A DNA stretch of 7,374 bases from an uncultured Paracoccaceae bacterium (lineage in GTDB: Bacteria > Pseudomonadota > Alphaproteobacteria > Rhodobacterales > Rhodobacteraceae). Below the pieces are notes generated by a model. That model was not told where the DNA came from. It worked only from the letters and a program-made list of their open reading frames with translations, and did not search any database. The translations under genes and the position numbers were made by a program. The stretch covers positions 1 through 7,374 of the forward strand of contig CALEZJ010000058.1 of assembly GCA_937927885.1 (NCBI GenBank). The letters run 5' to 3'. Shown in pieces: positions 1 to 6,059 of the stretch (its first letter is position 1; each line of letters starts with the position of its first letter).

Positions 1-589
1 ATTCGACCTGATCCATGCGCAGGACCCAGGGTGCTGCGCCGGGTGCGGGGGCGCGCAACAGATGGTGCAGCGCCTCGCCCGAGGTGTCGATCAGGACCCG
101 CGCCCCCGCCAGCCGCCGCACCAGCGCCTGCGGGAAACCGGCGGCCAGCCCAGGCGGCTGGCTGCCCGACAGCACCACCACCGCCCCGGGGCCGATCGCG
201 CGGGTCTCGGCCTCGATCCGGACCAGCAGCGCTTCCGTGCGTGCCGGGTCCCACAGGGGGCCCGGAACCTGCAACCGGTACATCTCGCCGGTCAACCGGT
301 CGGTGACGGCGAGGTTCTGCCGCGTCTCGCCGGGAATGGCGACCTGCGCCAGATCGACGCCCTCGCCCGCCAGAAGCGCCGCGATCCGGGCCCCGGCCAA
401 CCCGCCCAGCACCGCCAGCGCCCGTGGTGCTCCGCCGAGCGCCCGCGCGGCGCGCGCGACATTGATCCCGCCGCCACCCGGTTCGGCCACAGGCTGGTCA
501 AGACGCAGTTTCGGCCCCGGCACCACACGATCCACGGCGCTGGAGAGGTCCAGCGCCGGGTTCAGGGTGATGGTCAGCAGATCGGGCAT
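1..589 (-). CDS. pfkB: PfkB-family phosphofructokinase (Pfk-2-like), 3' end outside window
   Basis: The first 196 residues are visible, starting MPDLLTITLNPALDLSSAVD; the rest lies beyond the left edge. The TLNPALD start, the substrate-side motif EPGGGGINVARA at about residues 36-47, TRQNL near residue 89 and the LSGSQPPG and DTSGEALHHLL segments follow the ribokinase/PfkB fold. The GGGG run before INVA matches Escherichia coli Pfk-2, whereas 1-phosphofructokinases (FruK) and LacC usually have GKGINV there, so ATP-dependent phosphorylation of fructose 6-phosphate is the better guess; FruK-like activity cannot be excluded. The catalytic C-terminal GAGD motif is not in the window. The ATG is preceded by GAGGG with a 5-nt spacer. 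The gene follows folE2 by 33 bp on the same strand, with a perfect palindrome in the gap, so it may be co-transcribed or partly insulated. Confidence 0.9.
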   Translation of the reverse strand, partial: MPDLLTITLNPALDLSSAVDRVVPGPKLRLDQPVAEPGGGGINVARAARALGGAPRALAVLGGLAGARIAALLAGEGVDLAQVAIPGETRQNLAVTDRLTGEMYRLQVPGPLWDPARTEALLVRIEAETRAIGPGAVVVLSGSQPPGLAAGFPQALVRRLAGARVLIDTSGEALHHLLRAPAPGAAPWVLRMDQVE

Positions 590-599
590 GCGGGCCCTC

Positions 600-626
600 G
601 TAAGGTGGGGTTCAACCCCACCTTAC
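600..626. repeat. 27-bp perfect palindrome overlapping the folE2 stop codon
   Basis: Two 13-bp arms, gtaaggtggggtt and its exact complement, flank a single central base. As RNA this would be a very stable GC-rich hairpin with a short UUCAA loop. It fills nearly the whole folE2-pfkB gap and includes the folE2 TAA. No U-tract follows on either strand, so a classical intrinsic terminator is not shown; an mRNA-stabilising or attenuating hairpin, or a dispersed intergenic palindrome, are alternatives. Confidence 0.8.
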
Positions 627-1738
627 CCGACATGGATCAGCGTCGAAAAGAGCCTGGGATCGAGCGAGGCCGAGGCAAAGGTCGCCCCCTCGGTCAGCAC
701 GCTGACCGCATCATGGCTGTGCAGGCTTTCCTGATGGCTGGCCACCACCCGGAAATCCCCGATCCGCGCATCCGCCCGCAAGACCTCGCAAAAGAGCCGC
801 GCCGCATCTTCGACAAAGATCGGATTGGCGGCGTTGAGTTCGGCGAAAGCCTGTTCATCCTCGCGCTTGACCATGACCTGCGTCTCGGTCGGCACCGCGC
901 GGCGGCACATCTCGATCAGGTCCTCGAACCACAGCACCGCGCCCGGCAGCACTTCGACCGAGATCCGCGCGACCGAGCGCTGCGAATGCGGCGTCGCCAA
1001 CTGGCCGCGACCGGCGCGCGCATGTTCGCTGAGTTCGAGCGAACACGGGCAGGTCGAGGAATAGACATAGTCCAGATGCAGGAACCGCTGCCGCAGCCCG
1101 CCCTGATCGACCAGTTCCAGCGCAAGATCGTAGTATTGCCACCCTGACAGACCCGAGCGCAGGCTTTGCACCTGCATCGGAAACTGCACCCGCATCTGGA
1201 TGCGCGCGTCAAAGCTGCCCAGATCGGCCTTGTAATCCTCCAGCGCCGCCTCGATCACGCCAAAGCTGAACCGCGCCTCGGCATGCTGGTAAAAGCTGCG
1301 CATGATGCGGGACATGTTGATGCCCTTCTTGTCGGCCTCCAGACTGACCGTTCCGGTGACCGAGGCCTGCAAGGTCACGTCGCCGCGCCCCTGCGCATCC
1401 GACGCGCGGGTGCGAAACCGCACCGGCAGGCGGAAATTGGAAATCCCCACATGCTGGATGACCGCCCGTGCGCCCCGGATCAGGCTGGAGGGGCCATTCT
1501 GCAAATCCGGCATCGTGCGCTTGTAGGCGGTGTCGGGCACGAAATCGGCCGGATAGTCGCGCGCCAGCGCCGGATAGGCCGGGTCGGGCAGCCCCGGGAT
1601 CAGCCGCATCAGCCGGGGATCGAGCGATTCGATCTGGGCATCCGTCGCCCGCGCGGCATAGGCGCGCAGCACGGCCAGTGCCGCTTCGGCCTCGGCCAGG
1701 GCGGGGTCGCGCCCCGTGATCGGCTGATGGATGTTCAT
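623..1738 (-). CDS. folE2: GTP cyclohydrolase I type IB (FolE2)
   Basis: Predicted protein of 371 aa. The family converts GTP to 7,8-dihydroneopterin triphosphate and formate, the first step of folate (and queuosine precursor) synthesis, in the cytosol. The sequence shows the FolE2 (COG1469) hallmarks: STCPCSLELSEH at residues 228-239 with the candidate catalytic cysteine (Cys230 or Cys232), PHSQRS at 250-255, KREDE at 291-295, NPIFVED at 305-311 and ESLHSHDA at 337-344, which carry the expected His and Glu metal or substrate ligands. It is longer than the roughly 260-aa Neisseria form because of an N-terminal extension of about 80 residues. The ATG at 1738 was chosen because AAGGA lies 7 nt upstream; the frame stays open to 1873 but that stretch reads like leader. 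It lies 153 bp downstream of metZ and 33 bp upstream of pfkB. No Zur-like operator was recognised. Confidence 0.95.
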   Translation of the reverse strand: MNIHQPITGRDPALAEAEAALAVLRAYAARATDAQIESLDPRLMRLIPGLPDPAYPALARDYPADFVPDTAYKRTMPDLQNGPSSLIRGARAVIQHVGISNFRLPVRFRTRASDAQGRGDVTLQASVTGTVSLEADKKGINMSRIMRSFYQHAEARFSFGVIEAALEDYKADLGSFDARIQMRVQFPMQVQSLRSGLSGWQYYDLALELVDQGGLRQRFLHLDYVYSSTCPCSLELSEHARAGRGQLATPHSQRSVARISVEVLPGAVLWFEDLIEMCRRAVPTETQVMVKREDEQAFAELNAANPIFVEDAARLFCEVLRADARIGDFRVVASHQESLHSHDAVSVLTEGATFASASLDPRLFSTLIHVG

Positions 1739-1826
1739 GGCGTTTTCCTTTCGGTTCCGACGGGCGAGAGGCCCCTCGTCAATGTCAGCAGGAATACGGG
1801 CAGGCTGGCGGCCCGGATCACTTGGC

Positions 1827-1843
1827 GGCGTCTTTTCGACGCC
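1827..1843 (-). promoter_or_regulatory. Small hairpin in the metZ-folE2 intergenic leader
   Basis: On the minus strand, GGCGTC and GACGCC form a perfect 6-bp stem around a GAAAA loop, about 90 nt upstream of the folE2 start. No U-run follows it, so it is not a convincing terminator of metZ. It may be a processing or leader structure. No promoter for folE2 could be placed with confidence: a TTGACG occurs near 1780 but no -10 partner was recognised. Confidence 0.35.
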
Positions 1844-1891
1844 TGTCGGATACCTAGGCATTTCGCGGACCAAAGGAAAGGGGACGCCCGG

Positions 1892-3079
1892 TCAGAGCGC
1901 CTCCAGTGCCCCCAGAATATCGGCCAGCAGGTCCTCGGGATCCTCCAGCCCCACCGAAAGCCGGATCAGCCCCGGCGTGATGCCCAGGCTGGTCTTCTGT
2001 TCGGCAGGCAGGCGCTGGTGGGTGGTGGTCGCGGGATGCGTGGCGATGGAGCGCGCATCGCCCAGGTTGTTCGAGATCAGCACGACACCCAGCGCGTTCA
2101 TGAACCGGAAGGCCGCCTCCTTGCCGCCCTTCAGGTCGAAACTCAGCACCGTGCCCGGCCCCGCCATGACCCGGCGCGCCAGATCGTGCTGCGGGTGGCT
2201 GGCCAGCCCCGGGAACAGCACGCGCGAAAGCGCCGCGTGCCCTTCCAGCGCCTCGGCCAGACGTTGCGCGCTGGCCGCCTGCGCCCGCACCCGCAAATCG
2301 AGCGTTGTCAGGCCATTCAGCAGCACCCAGGCGTTGAACGGGCTCATCGCGCCGCCGGTATGCTTCATGTAGGTCTCGATGGGGCCGCGCACCATCTCGC
2401 GCGTGCCGCAGATCACCCCGCCCAGACAGCGCCCCTGCCCGTCGATATGCTTGGTCGCGGAATAGACCACCAGATCGGCCCCCTGCGCGACCGCGTTCGA
2501 AAAGACAGGGGTTGCGAACACGTTGTCCACCACCACCAGCGCGCCCGCCGCATGGGCCAGGGTGCAGACGGCGGGCAGGTCGATCACCTCCAGCGTGGGA
2601 TTCGACACCGATTCCAGGAACACCAGCCGTGCGGGCCTTGCCAGCGCCGCGCGCCACTGCGCCAGATCGGTGCCATCGACAAACTCGACGATGACGCCAT
2701 AGCGCGCCATCACCTCTTCGAGGACATAGAGGCACGAGCCGAACAGCGCGCGCGATGCCACCACCCGGTCGCCTGCCCGGCACAGCGCCATCAGCGCGCC
2801 CGACACCGCCGCCATCCCGCTGGCCGTGGCAAAGGCGGCCTCGGTCCCTTCGAGCGCCGCGATGCGATCCTCGAAGGCCGCAACCGTCGGGTTGCCGTAG
2901 CGGGCATAGATGAATTCGTCCGGGCCCGCCTTGACGAAGCGGGCCTCGGCGGCCTCGGCGCTGGGATAGGCAAAGCCCTGTGTCAGGTAGACCGCCTCGG
3001 CCATCTCGCCGTACTGGCTGCGCCGCACACCGCCATGCACCGCAATGGTGCGATCCGCCCAACCGGTCGCCTTGGCCAT
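1892..3079 (-). CDS. metZ: O-succinylhomoserine sulfhydrylase (MetZ)
   Basis: Predicted protein of 395 aa, the normal length for the Cys/Met metabolism PLP-enzyme family. MetZ makes homocysteine from O-succinylhomoserine and sulfide, the direct sulfhydrylation route to methionine, in the cytosol. Visible family features: YARYGNPT at residues 58-65, ESVSNPTLEV at 156-165, VVDNVFATP at 183-191 with Asp185 expected to contact the PLP ring nitrogen, and SATKHIDGQGR at 207-217 with Lys210 as the PLP-binding lysine. The HIDGQGR extension is the wording typical of MetZ rather than MetB or MetC. The C-terminal LIRLSVGLE (371-379) supplies the carboxylate-binding arginine. The ATG at 3079 has GAGGGGG just upstream. 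A SAM-II riboswitch precedes the gene, which agrees with a methionine role and implies repression when SAM is plentiful. The frame stays open upstream as far as 3499, but that part runs through the riboswitch and tandem repeats and is not protein. Confidence 0.96.
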   Translation of the reverse strand: MAKATGWADRTIAVHGGVRRSQYGEMAEAVYLTQGFAYPSAEAAEARFVKAGPDEFIYARYGNPTVAAFEDRIAALEGTEAAFATASGMAAVSGALMALCRAGDRVVASRALFGSCLYVLEEVMARYGVIVEFVDGTDLAQWRAALARPARLVFLESVSNPTLEVIDLPAVCTLAHAAGALVVVDNVFATPVFSNAVAQGADLVVYSATKHIDGQGRCLGGVICGTREMVRGPIETYMKHTGGAMSPFNAWVLLNGLTTLDLRVRAQAASAQRLAEALEGHAALSRVLFPGLASHPQHDLARRVMAGPGTVLSFDLKGGKEAAFRFMNALGVVLISNNLGDARSIATHPATTTHQRLPAEQKTSLGITPGLIRLSVGLEDPEDLLADILGALEAL

Positions 3080-3082
3080 CTT

Positions 3083-3132
3083 GCCCCCTCGGCGGCCCCG
3101 CCGCCTGTCACTGTCACCGGCAGAAAGGGGGC
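3083..3132 (-). promoter_or_regulatory. Predicted SD-sequestering helix in the metZ leader
   Basis: On the minus strand GCCCCCUU (3132-3125) can pair with the metZ Shine-Dalgarno GAGGGGGC (3090-3083), giving 8 pairs with one G-U. The enclosed loop holds a smaller hairpin, GGCGG/CCGCC (3105-3101 with 3095-3091), that directly abuts the SD. The tract CCCCUUU (3130-3124) can alternatively pair with AAAGAGG (3161-3155) at the 3' end of the riboswitch, with one mismatch. A competing local hairpin GGGC/GCCC (3139-3136 with 3132-3129) also exists. This is a hand-folded prediction. Confidence 0.35.
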
Positions 3133-3154
3133 CCCGCCCGGTGGCGATGCCCGA

Positions 3155-3209
3155 CCTCTTTAGCGGTTTCTTTAACGTGGGCCGCAAGCCGGCACAAAGC
3201 CCCACGATG
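3155..3209 (-). promoter_or_regulatory. SAM-II (SAM_alpha, metA-type) riboswitch
   Basis: The minus strand carries the compact pseudoknot of the SAM-II class. P1 is CGUGGG (3206-3201) paired with CCCACG (3181-3176). The P1 loop holds CUUUG and CCGGCUUGCGG, and its GCGG (3185-3182) pairs with CCGC (3166-3163) to make the P2 pseudoknot. The conserved CACGUUAAA after P1 and GCUAAAGAGG (3164-3155) at the 3' end match the class consensus as I remember it. SAM-II elements are known in front of alphaproteobacterial methionine genes, where SAM binding locks the SD-like purine run and lowers translation. The metZ ATG lies about 75 nt downstream of the AAAGAGG run, further than in the usual arrangement, so a downstream expression platform is likely. 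Confidence 0.88.
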
Positions 3210-3215
3210 CGCCGG

Positions 3216-3244
3216 GGATAATCCATCGCGCCGCGCCGCGTCAA
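3216..3244 (-). promoter_or_regulatory. Candidate sigma-70 promoter of metZ
   Basis: On the minus strand TTGACG (3244-3239) is followed after 17 nt by TTATCC (3221-3216); an alternative -10, GATTAT, begins after 15 nt. Transcription would start near 3209, at the 5' edge of the riboswitch P1 stem, which is where it is needed. The -35 agrees well with the consensus and the -10 agrees weakly. The -35 sits one base from the edge of the tandem repeat array. Confidence 0.5.
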
Positions 3245-3245
3245 T

Positions 3246-3408
3246 GCTGCTGGCGCAAGGTCGGGGCTGCTGGCGCAAAGTCGGGGCCGCTGGCGCGAGG
3301 TCGGGGCCGCTGGCGCGAGGTCGGGGCCGCTGGCGCAAGGTCGGGGCTGCTGGCGCAAAGTCGGGGCTGCTGGCGCGAGGTCGGGGCCGCTGGCGCAGGG
3401 TCGGGGCC
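3246..3408. repeat. Tandem array of eight 20-bp repeats
   Basis: The consensus unit is tcggggcYgctggcgcRRRg on the plus strand. The first unit (to 3260) lacks its first five consensus bases, seven full units run in exact 20-bp register from 3261 to 3400, and a decayed ninth begins at 3401. Differences between units are confined to one pyrimidine and three purine positions and are all transitions. Because 20 is not a multiple of 3, all three frames yield the same Pro/Ala-rich repeat peptide (PDLAPAAPTLRQ-like) on the minus strand, so the array is non-coding. There are no variable spacers, which excludes CRISPR. It lies between the metZ promoter and the divergent gene at 3527. A GGGG run recurs every 20 nt. 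Confidence 0.97.
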
Positions 3409-3432
3409 CCTTGCACCGGGTCCGGCCCCGAC
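3400..3432. repeat. Inverted repeat closing the tandem array
   Basis: GTCGGGGCC (3400-3408), the start of the decayed last unit, is exactly complementary to GGCCCCGAC (3424-3432), giving a 9-bp stem with a 15-nt loop. The second arm is an inverted copy of the repeat core. It could form a hairpin in transcripts of either strand; no U-tract follows. Confidence 0.7.
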
Positions 3433-3526
3433 AAGGCCCCCGAATCGTCCTCTCGCTGCCCATGAATCGCCCCGTTTGCCCGGCACAACCGCAAGGCAAC
3501 GCAGATCAGGCCGGGAATCGCCCACC

Positions 3527-3964
3527 ATGAGCACGACCCCCCACCAAAGGTTGCGTGACGAGTATCGAGGTGTTGTCCTCAGAACCTTTGCCCTCGCCGT
3601 GTCGGTCTTTGGCGCGGCGGTGTTCGGCCTCGGCCGTTTTGTCGAGGCGGCGCGGGCCCAGACCGTGCTGCAGACGGCCATCACGCTGACCTTGCCGACA
3701 CCCGAGCCACGCCTCAGCGCCACCGCCCGGGCCGAGGTGGAAACGGCACTGCGCGCCATGTCGAACGGCGACCTCGCGCTGACCTATGCGCGCATCCACA
3801 CGACGTTTCGCGACTATGTCGGCCGCGACGACCTGTCGGTTGCCCGGGCCCTGGTCGATTACGCCGCGCTGGCGGAAACCGAACTGACCCGCCGCGGCCT
3901 GAACCGCCCGGCCAATACCGAAAGCGCGGGCGCCATGCTGGTCACTTACGAGCTGGTGCTCTGA
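3527..3964 (+). CDS. Hypothetical membrane-anchored or exported small protein
   Basis: Predicted protein of 145 aa with no recognised family. Residues 1-15 are polar with several arginines, residues 16-37 form one hydrophobic helix (VVLRTFALAVSVFGAAVFGL), and ARA-QT at 42-46 could be a signal peptidase I site, so the rest is probably periplasmic, either released or tethered. The remainder (about 46-145) mixes Thr/Pro-rich and helical stretches and has no cysteine or metal motif; it ends MLVTYELVL. The start at 3527 is chosen as the ATG nearest the hydrophobic segment; a TTG at 3476 in the same frame is possible, and the upstream SD match is weak (GGGAA). Third-position GC bias supports real coding. 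It is divergent from metZ across the repeat array and is followed after 150 bp by an alpha/beta-hydrolase on the same strand; no functional link can be shown. Confidence 0.75.
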   Translation: MSTTPHQRLRDEYRGVVLRTFALAVSVFGAAVFGLGRFVEAARAQTVLQTAITLTLPTPEPRLSATARAEVETALRAMSNGDLALTYARIHTTFRDYVGRDDLSVARALVDYAALAETELTRRGLNRPANTESAGAMLVTYELVL

Positions 3965-4114
3965 GCCATCACACCTTTGCGACCCGATGAAACACCGCTG
4001 AACCGCGCGGTGCGGCGGCGCGACAGATCCCCGAGACGCTCTGGTAACGGGGCGGAAACCCGAACACGGCAAGACTGAAGGACCAAGCCCCGCCCTGACC
4101 CGATAGGCCCCGCG

Positions 4115-5044
4115 ATGACCCTGTTGTCCCTCACCGCAACCCCCACCGGCCTTGTCGAGGCCGCCTCGCTTGCGCCGCCGGACCAGGCCCTCGCCGCCGC
4201 CCTGAACGCCCTGCCGCCCGGCAGCCCGGTCGTCATCCTGGTTCATGGCAAGGGATACGCCCCCGCCGACCCGTCCTGCGATCCGCACCGGCTGATCCTG
4301 GCCGCGCGCCCCGGCCATGGCACCAGCCGCAATGTCTCGTGGCCGCGCAGGCTGGGCTTTGCCCTGCCCGGACCGCGCCGGGCGCTGGGTCTGGGCATCG
4401 GTTTTGGCTGGACCGCCACCGGGCGCATCTGGCAGGCCACCGCCGCCGCCGATTCCGCCGCCCTGATGCTCGCGCGGCTTGTGCAGATGATCCGCCGCGC
4501 CGACCCCGCGCGCCGGGTCGACCTGATCGGCCATTCGCTGGGCGCGCGGGTGATCCTGGGCGCGACGCCGCTGCTGGCCGAAGGCGCGCTGGGCCGCGCG
4601 ATCCTGCTGAACGGCGCGGATTTCACCGACCACGCCGTCGCCGCCCTTGCCAGCCCGGCCGGGCGCGCGGGGGAATTCCTCAACATCACCACGCGCGAGA
4701 ACGACCTTTACGACTTTCTTTTCGAACGCGCCCTCGCCCCCTTCGGCGGCGTCTCGGCGCTGGGCCGTGGTCTGCGCTGGCGCGTGGGTGGCGTCTCGAA
4801 CTGGCTCGATCTGCAGATCGACCACCCGGCGACCATCGCCGCACTGAAATCCCTGGGCCTGCCGCTGGCCGCGCCCCGCGCGCGCATCTGCCACTGGTCG
4901 GTCTACCTGCGACCGGGCACCTTCCGCCTTTACCGCGCGCTGATCCATGACCGCGCGCGGCTGACCCTGCCGGTGCTGCGCGCGGCGCTGGACCATGCGC
5001 CCCAGCCGCGCTGGCAGCGGCTTTGGGCCCCGCAACCGGCCTGA
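4115..5044 (+). CDS. Alpha/beta-hydrolase fold protein
   Basis: Predicted protein of 309 aa. The VVILVHGKGY segment at residues 39-48 is the strand plus HGxG oxyanion turn, and RVDLIGHSLGARVI at 134-147 is the nucleophile elbow with Ser141. A later ENDLYD segment (195-200) is placed where an acidic residue would be expected, and His260 in ICHWSVY is the best candidate for the catalytic histidine. These features support a serine hydrolase (esterase, lipase or thioesterase type), but the substrate is unknown. No signal peptide is seen, so a cytosolic location is likely. The ATG at 4115 has only a weak SD (AGG at 4105-4107). The preceding 150 bp hold no recognised promoter or terminator. It converges with yciB with only 16 bp between the two stop codons and no room for a separate terminator. 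Confidence 0.88.
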   Translation: MTLLSLTATPTGLVEAASLAPPDQALAAALNALPPGSPVVILVHGKGYAPADPSCDPHRLILAARPGHGTSRNVSWPRRLGFALPGPRRALGLGIGFGWTATGRIWQATAAADSAALMLARLVQMIRRADPARRVDLIGHSLGARVILGATPLLAEGALGRAILLNGADFTDHAVAALASPAGRAGEFLNITTRENDLYDFLFERALAPFGGVSALGRGLRWRVGGVSNWLDLQIDHPATIAALKSLGLPLAAPRARICHWSVYLRPGTFRLYRALIHDRARLTLPVLRAALDHAPQPRWQRLWAPQPA

Positions 5045-5060
5045 GCCGCGCCGTGCCGCG

Positions 5061-5660
5061 TTATTTCTCGCCGGTCCAGTGCTGTTCGACGAGTTTGTAA
5101 TTGCTCATCATGAACAGGAACATCACGCCCATCTGCCCGAACGTGTCCCAGAACACATAGACATCGGTCGAGAAATTGCGCCAGACCACCTCGTTCATCG
5201 CGGCGAAGGCCAGAAAGAACCAGGCCATGCGGCGGGTCAGGATCATCCAGCCCTCGGAACTGATCGGCAGCGCCTGATCCAGCACATAGGCCAGCCAGGA
5301 TTGCCCGCGCCACGATCCGATGAACAGCAGGATACCGAAAAGCCCGAAGATGAAGGTGCTCTTCATCTTGAACACACGCTCATCGTTGAAAAGCAGCGTC
5401 GCCGCCCCCAGCACGATAACCACACCCAGGGTCACCATCTGCATCCGGCTCATCCGCCCGGTGAGATGCCGCAAGACCAGCGCCGAGACGATCTGCAACG
5501 GGACGAAGGCCACCACCGCGACGACAAAGGCCGCGTATTCCGTCCCGCCGACCGTTACCGTCTGGTCGCGCAACCACAGATAGATCGCCAGAAAGACCAG
5601 AAGCGGGCCGAATTCCAGGCCTTGCTTGGCCAGTGGCGAGAGCGGTTTGGGATCGGTCAT
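5061..5660 (-). CDS. yciB: Septation protein A family membrane protein (YciB/IspZ)
   Basis: Predicted protein of 199 aa, close to the usual 180-200. It is an inner-membrane protein of the YciB family, linked to cell envelope synthesis and septation; the biochemical function is not settled. The sequence shows the family pattern: KQGLEFGPLLVFLAIYL at about residues 12-28, about five hydrophobic helices, the KSTFIFGLFGILLFIG segment near 100-116, and a C-terminal block with MNEVVWRNFSTDVYVFW and FGQMGVMFLFMMSNYKLVEQHW, matching the NExVWR...STD pattern of E. coli YciB. The ATG at 5660 is backed by GGAGG with a 4-nt spacer; in-frame ATGs further up lack one. It lies 81 bp downstream of the 105-aa gene on the same strand and may be in its transcription unit. 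Confidence 0.95.
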   Translation of the reverse strand: MTDPKPLSPLAKQGLEFGPLLVFLAIYLWLRDQTVTVGGTEYAAFVVAVVAFVPLQIVSALVLRHLTGRMSRMQMVTLGVVIVLGAATLLFNDERVFKMKSTFIFGLFGILLFIGSWRGQSWLAYVLDQALPISSEGWMILTRRMAWFFLAFAAMNEVVWRNFSTDVYVFWDTFGQMGVMFLFMMSNYKLVEQHWTGEK

Positions 5661-5741
5661 GGGGCCTCCGGACTTTCGCGCCATGTGACCCGGATTGCCC
5701 CGCCAGCGCAAGCCACCCGGCACAAAAGCTGCGTGAGGCGA

Positions 5742-6059
5742 TCAGCGTGGCGTGAAATGCGCCAGCACCCGGGCCGCAGACATGCGACCGGGGCGCGGCG
5801 GCCCATGGAACCCGGCCGCCTCGAAGGCGACCGCGCGCGCATGGCGCCAGACCTCGCGCGGATCGAGGGCGACCACGCGTTCGCCCTCGTCGCCCACGCT
5901 GCCGCTGGCCTCGACGATCCGCCCGCCGACCACGCGCAACTCGCACCAATGCTCGCGGTTGGCCCGGACCGACAGGCCGCGCCGCGCGTGCACGAGCGCC
6001 AGCAACGCCGCGATCTGCGCCTCGGTCGGGTCGAGGGCGTCGGCCTCGTCTTCGTTCAT
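5742..6059 (-). CDS. Hypothetical protein translationally coupled to cytochrome b561
   Basis: Predicted soluble protein of 105 aa with no recognised family. It has an acidic N-terminus (MNEDEADALDPTEAQ), a central part that could form beta strands (ELRVVGGRIVEASGSV) and a helical, basic C-terminal half ending ARVLAHFTPR. There is no signal peptide, membrane segment or metal motif. Its ATG (6059-6057) overlaps the TGA of the cytochrome gene (6058-6056) as ATGA, and there is no good SD of its own, so translational coupling to the upstream gene is likely. The tight overlap suggests a role linked to the cytochrome, but this rests only on position. High third-position GC and the overlap support a real gene. 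Confidence 0.75.
   Translation of the reverse strand: MNEDEADALDPTEAQIAALLALVHARRGLSVRANREHWCELRVVGGRIVEASGSVGDEGERVVALDPREVWRHARAVAFEAAGFHGPPRPGRMSAARVLAHFTPR

Noticed and set aside
600..626. Intrinsic terminator of folE2 or pfkB.
   Set aside because: The stem is strong but no U-tract follows on either strand, so it is listed as a palindrome instead.
1166..3163. A 665-codon open frame on the plus strand across metZ and folE2.
   Set aside because: It is a shadow of two firmly identified minus-strand genes and is His/Arg/Gln-rich without motifs.
3246..3408. CRISPR array.
   Set aside because: Units are head-to-tail with no spacers and no cas genes are nearby.
3246..3420. G-quadruplex array formed by the recurring GGGG runs.
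   Set aside because: The runs are separated by 16 nt, too long for ordinary quadruplex loops; not enough to annotate.
3080..3499. N-terminal extension of MetZ to 535 aa with PDLAPAAPTLRQ-type repeats.
   Set aside because: The extension is translated from the 20-bp array and the riboswitch; the same repeat peptide arises in every minus-strand frame, and the ATG at 3079 has a good SD and the family-typical start.
3462..3530. A 22-codon upstream frame (MNRPVCPAQPQ...) whose stop overlaps the ATG at 3527 as ATGA.
   Set aside because: It has no SD and no meaningful peptide; the overlap is probably chance.
3506..5035. A 509-codon open frame on the minus strand opposite the unknown gene and the hydrolase.
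   Set aside because: It is antisense to two genes with better support, including the GHSLG hydrolase; its composition (Arg/Gly/Ala/Gln-rich) is that of a GC-rich shadow frame and it shows no domain.
5045..5060. Bidirectional terminator between the convergent hydrolase and yciB.
   Set aside because: Only 16 bp separate the stops and no hairpin with flanking T/A runs is present.
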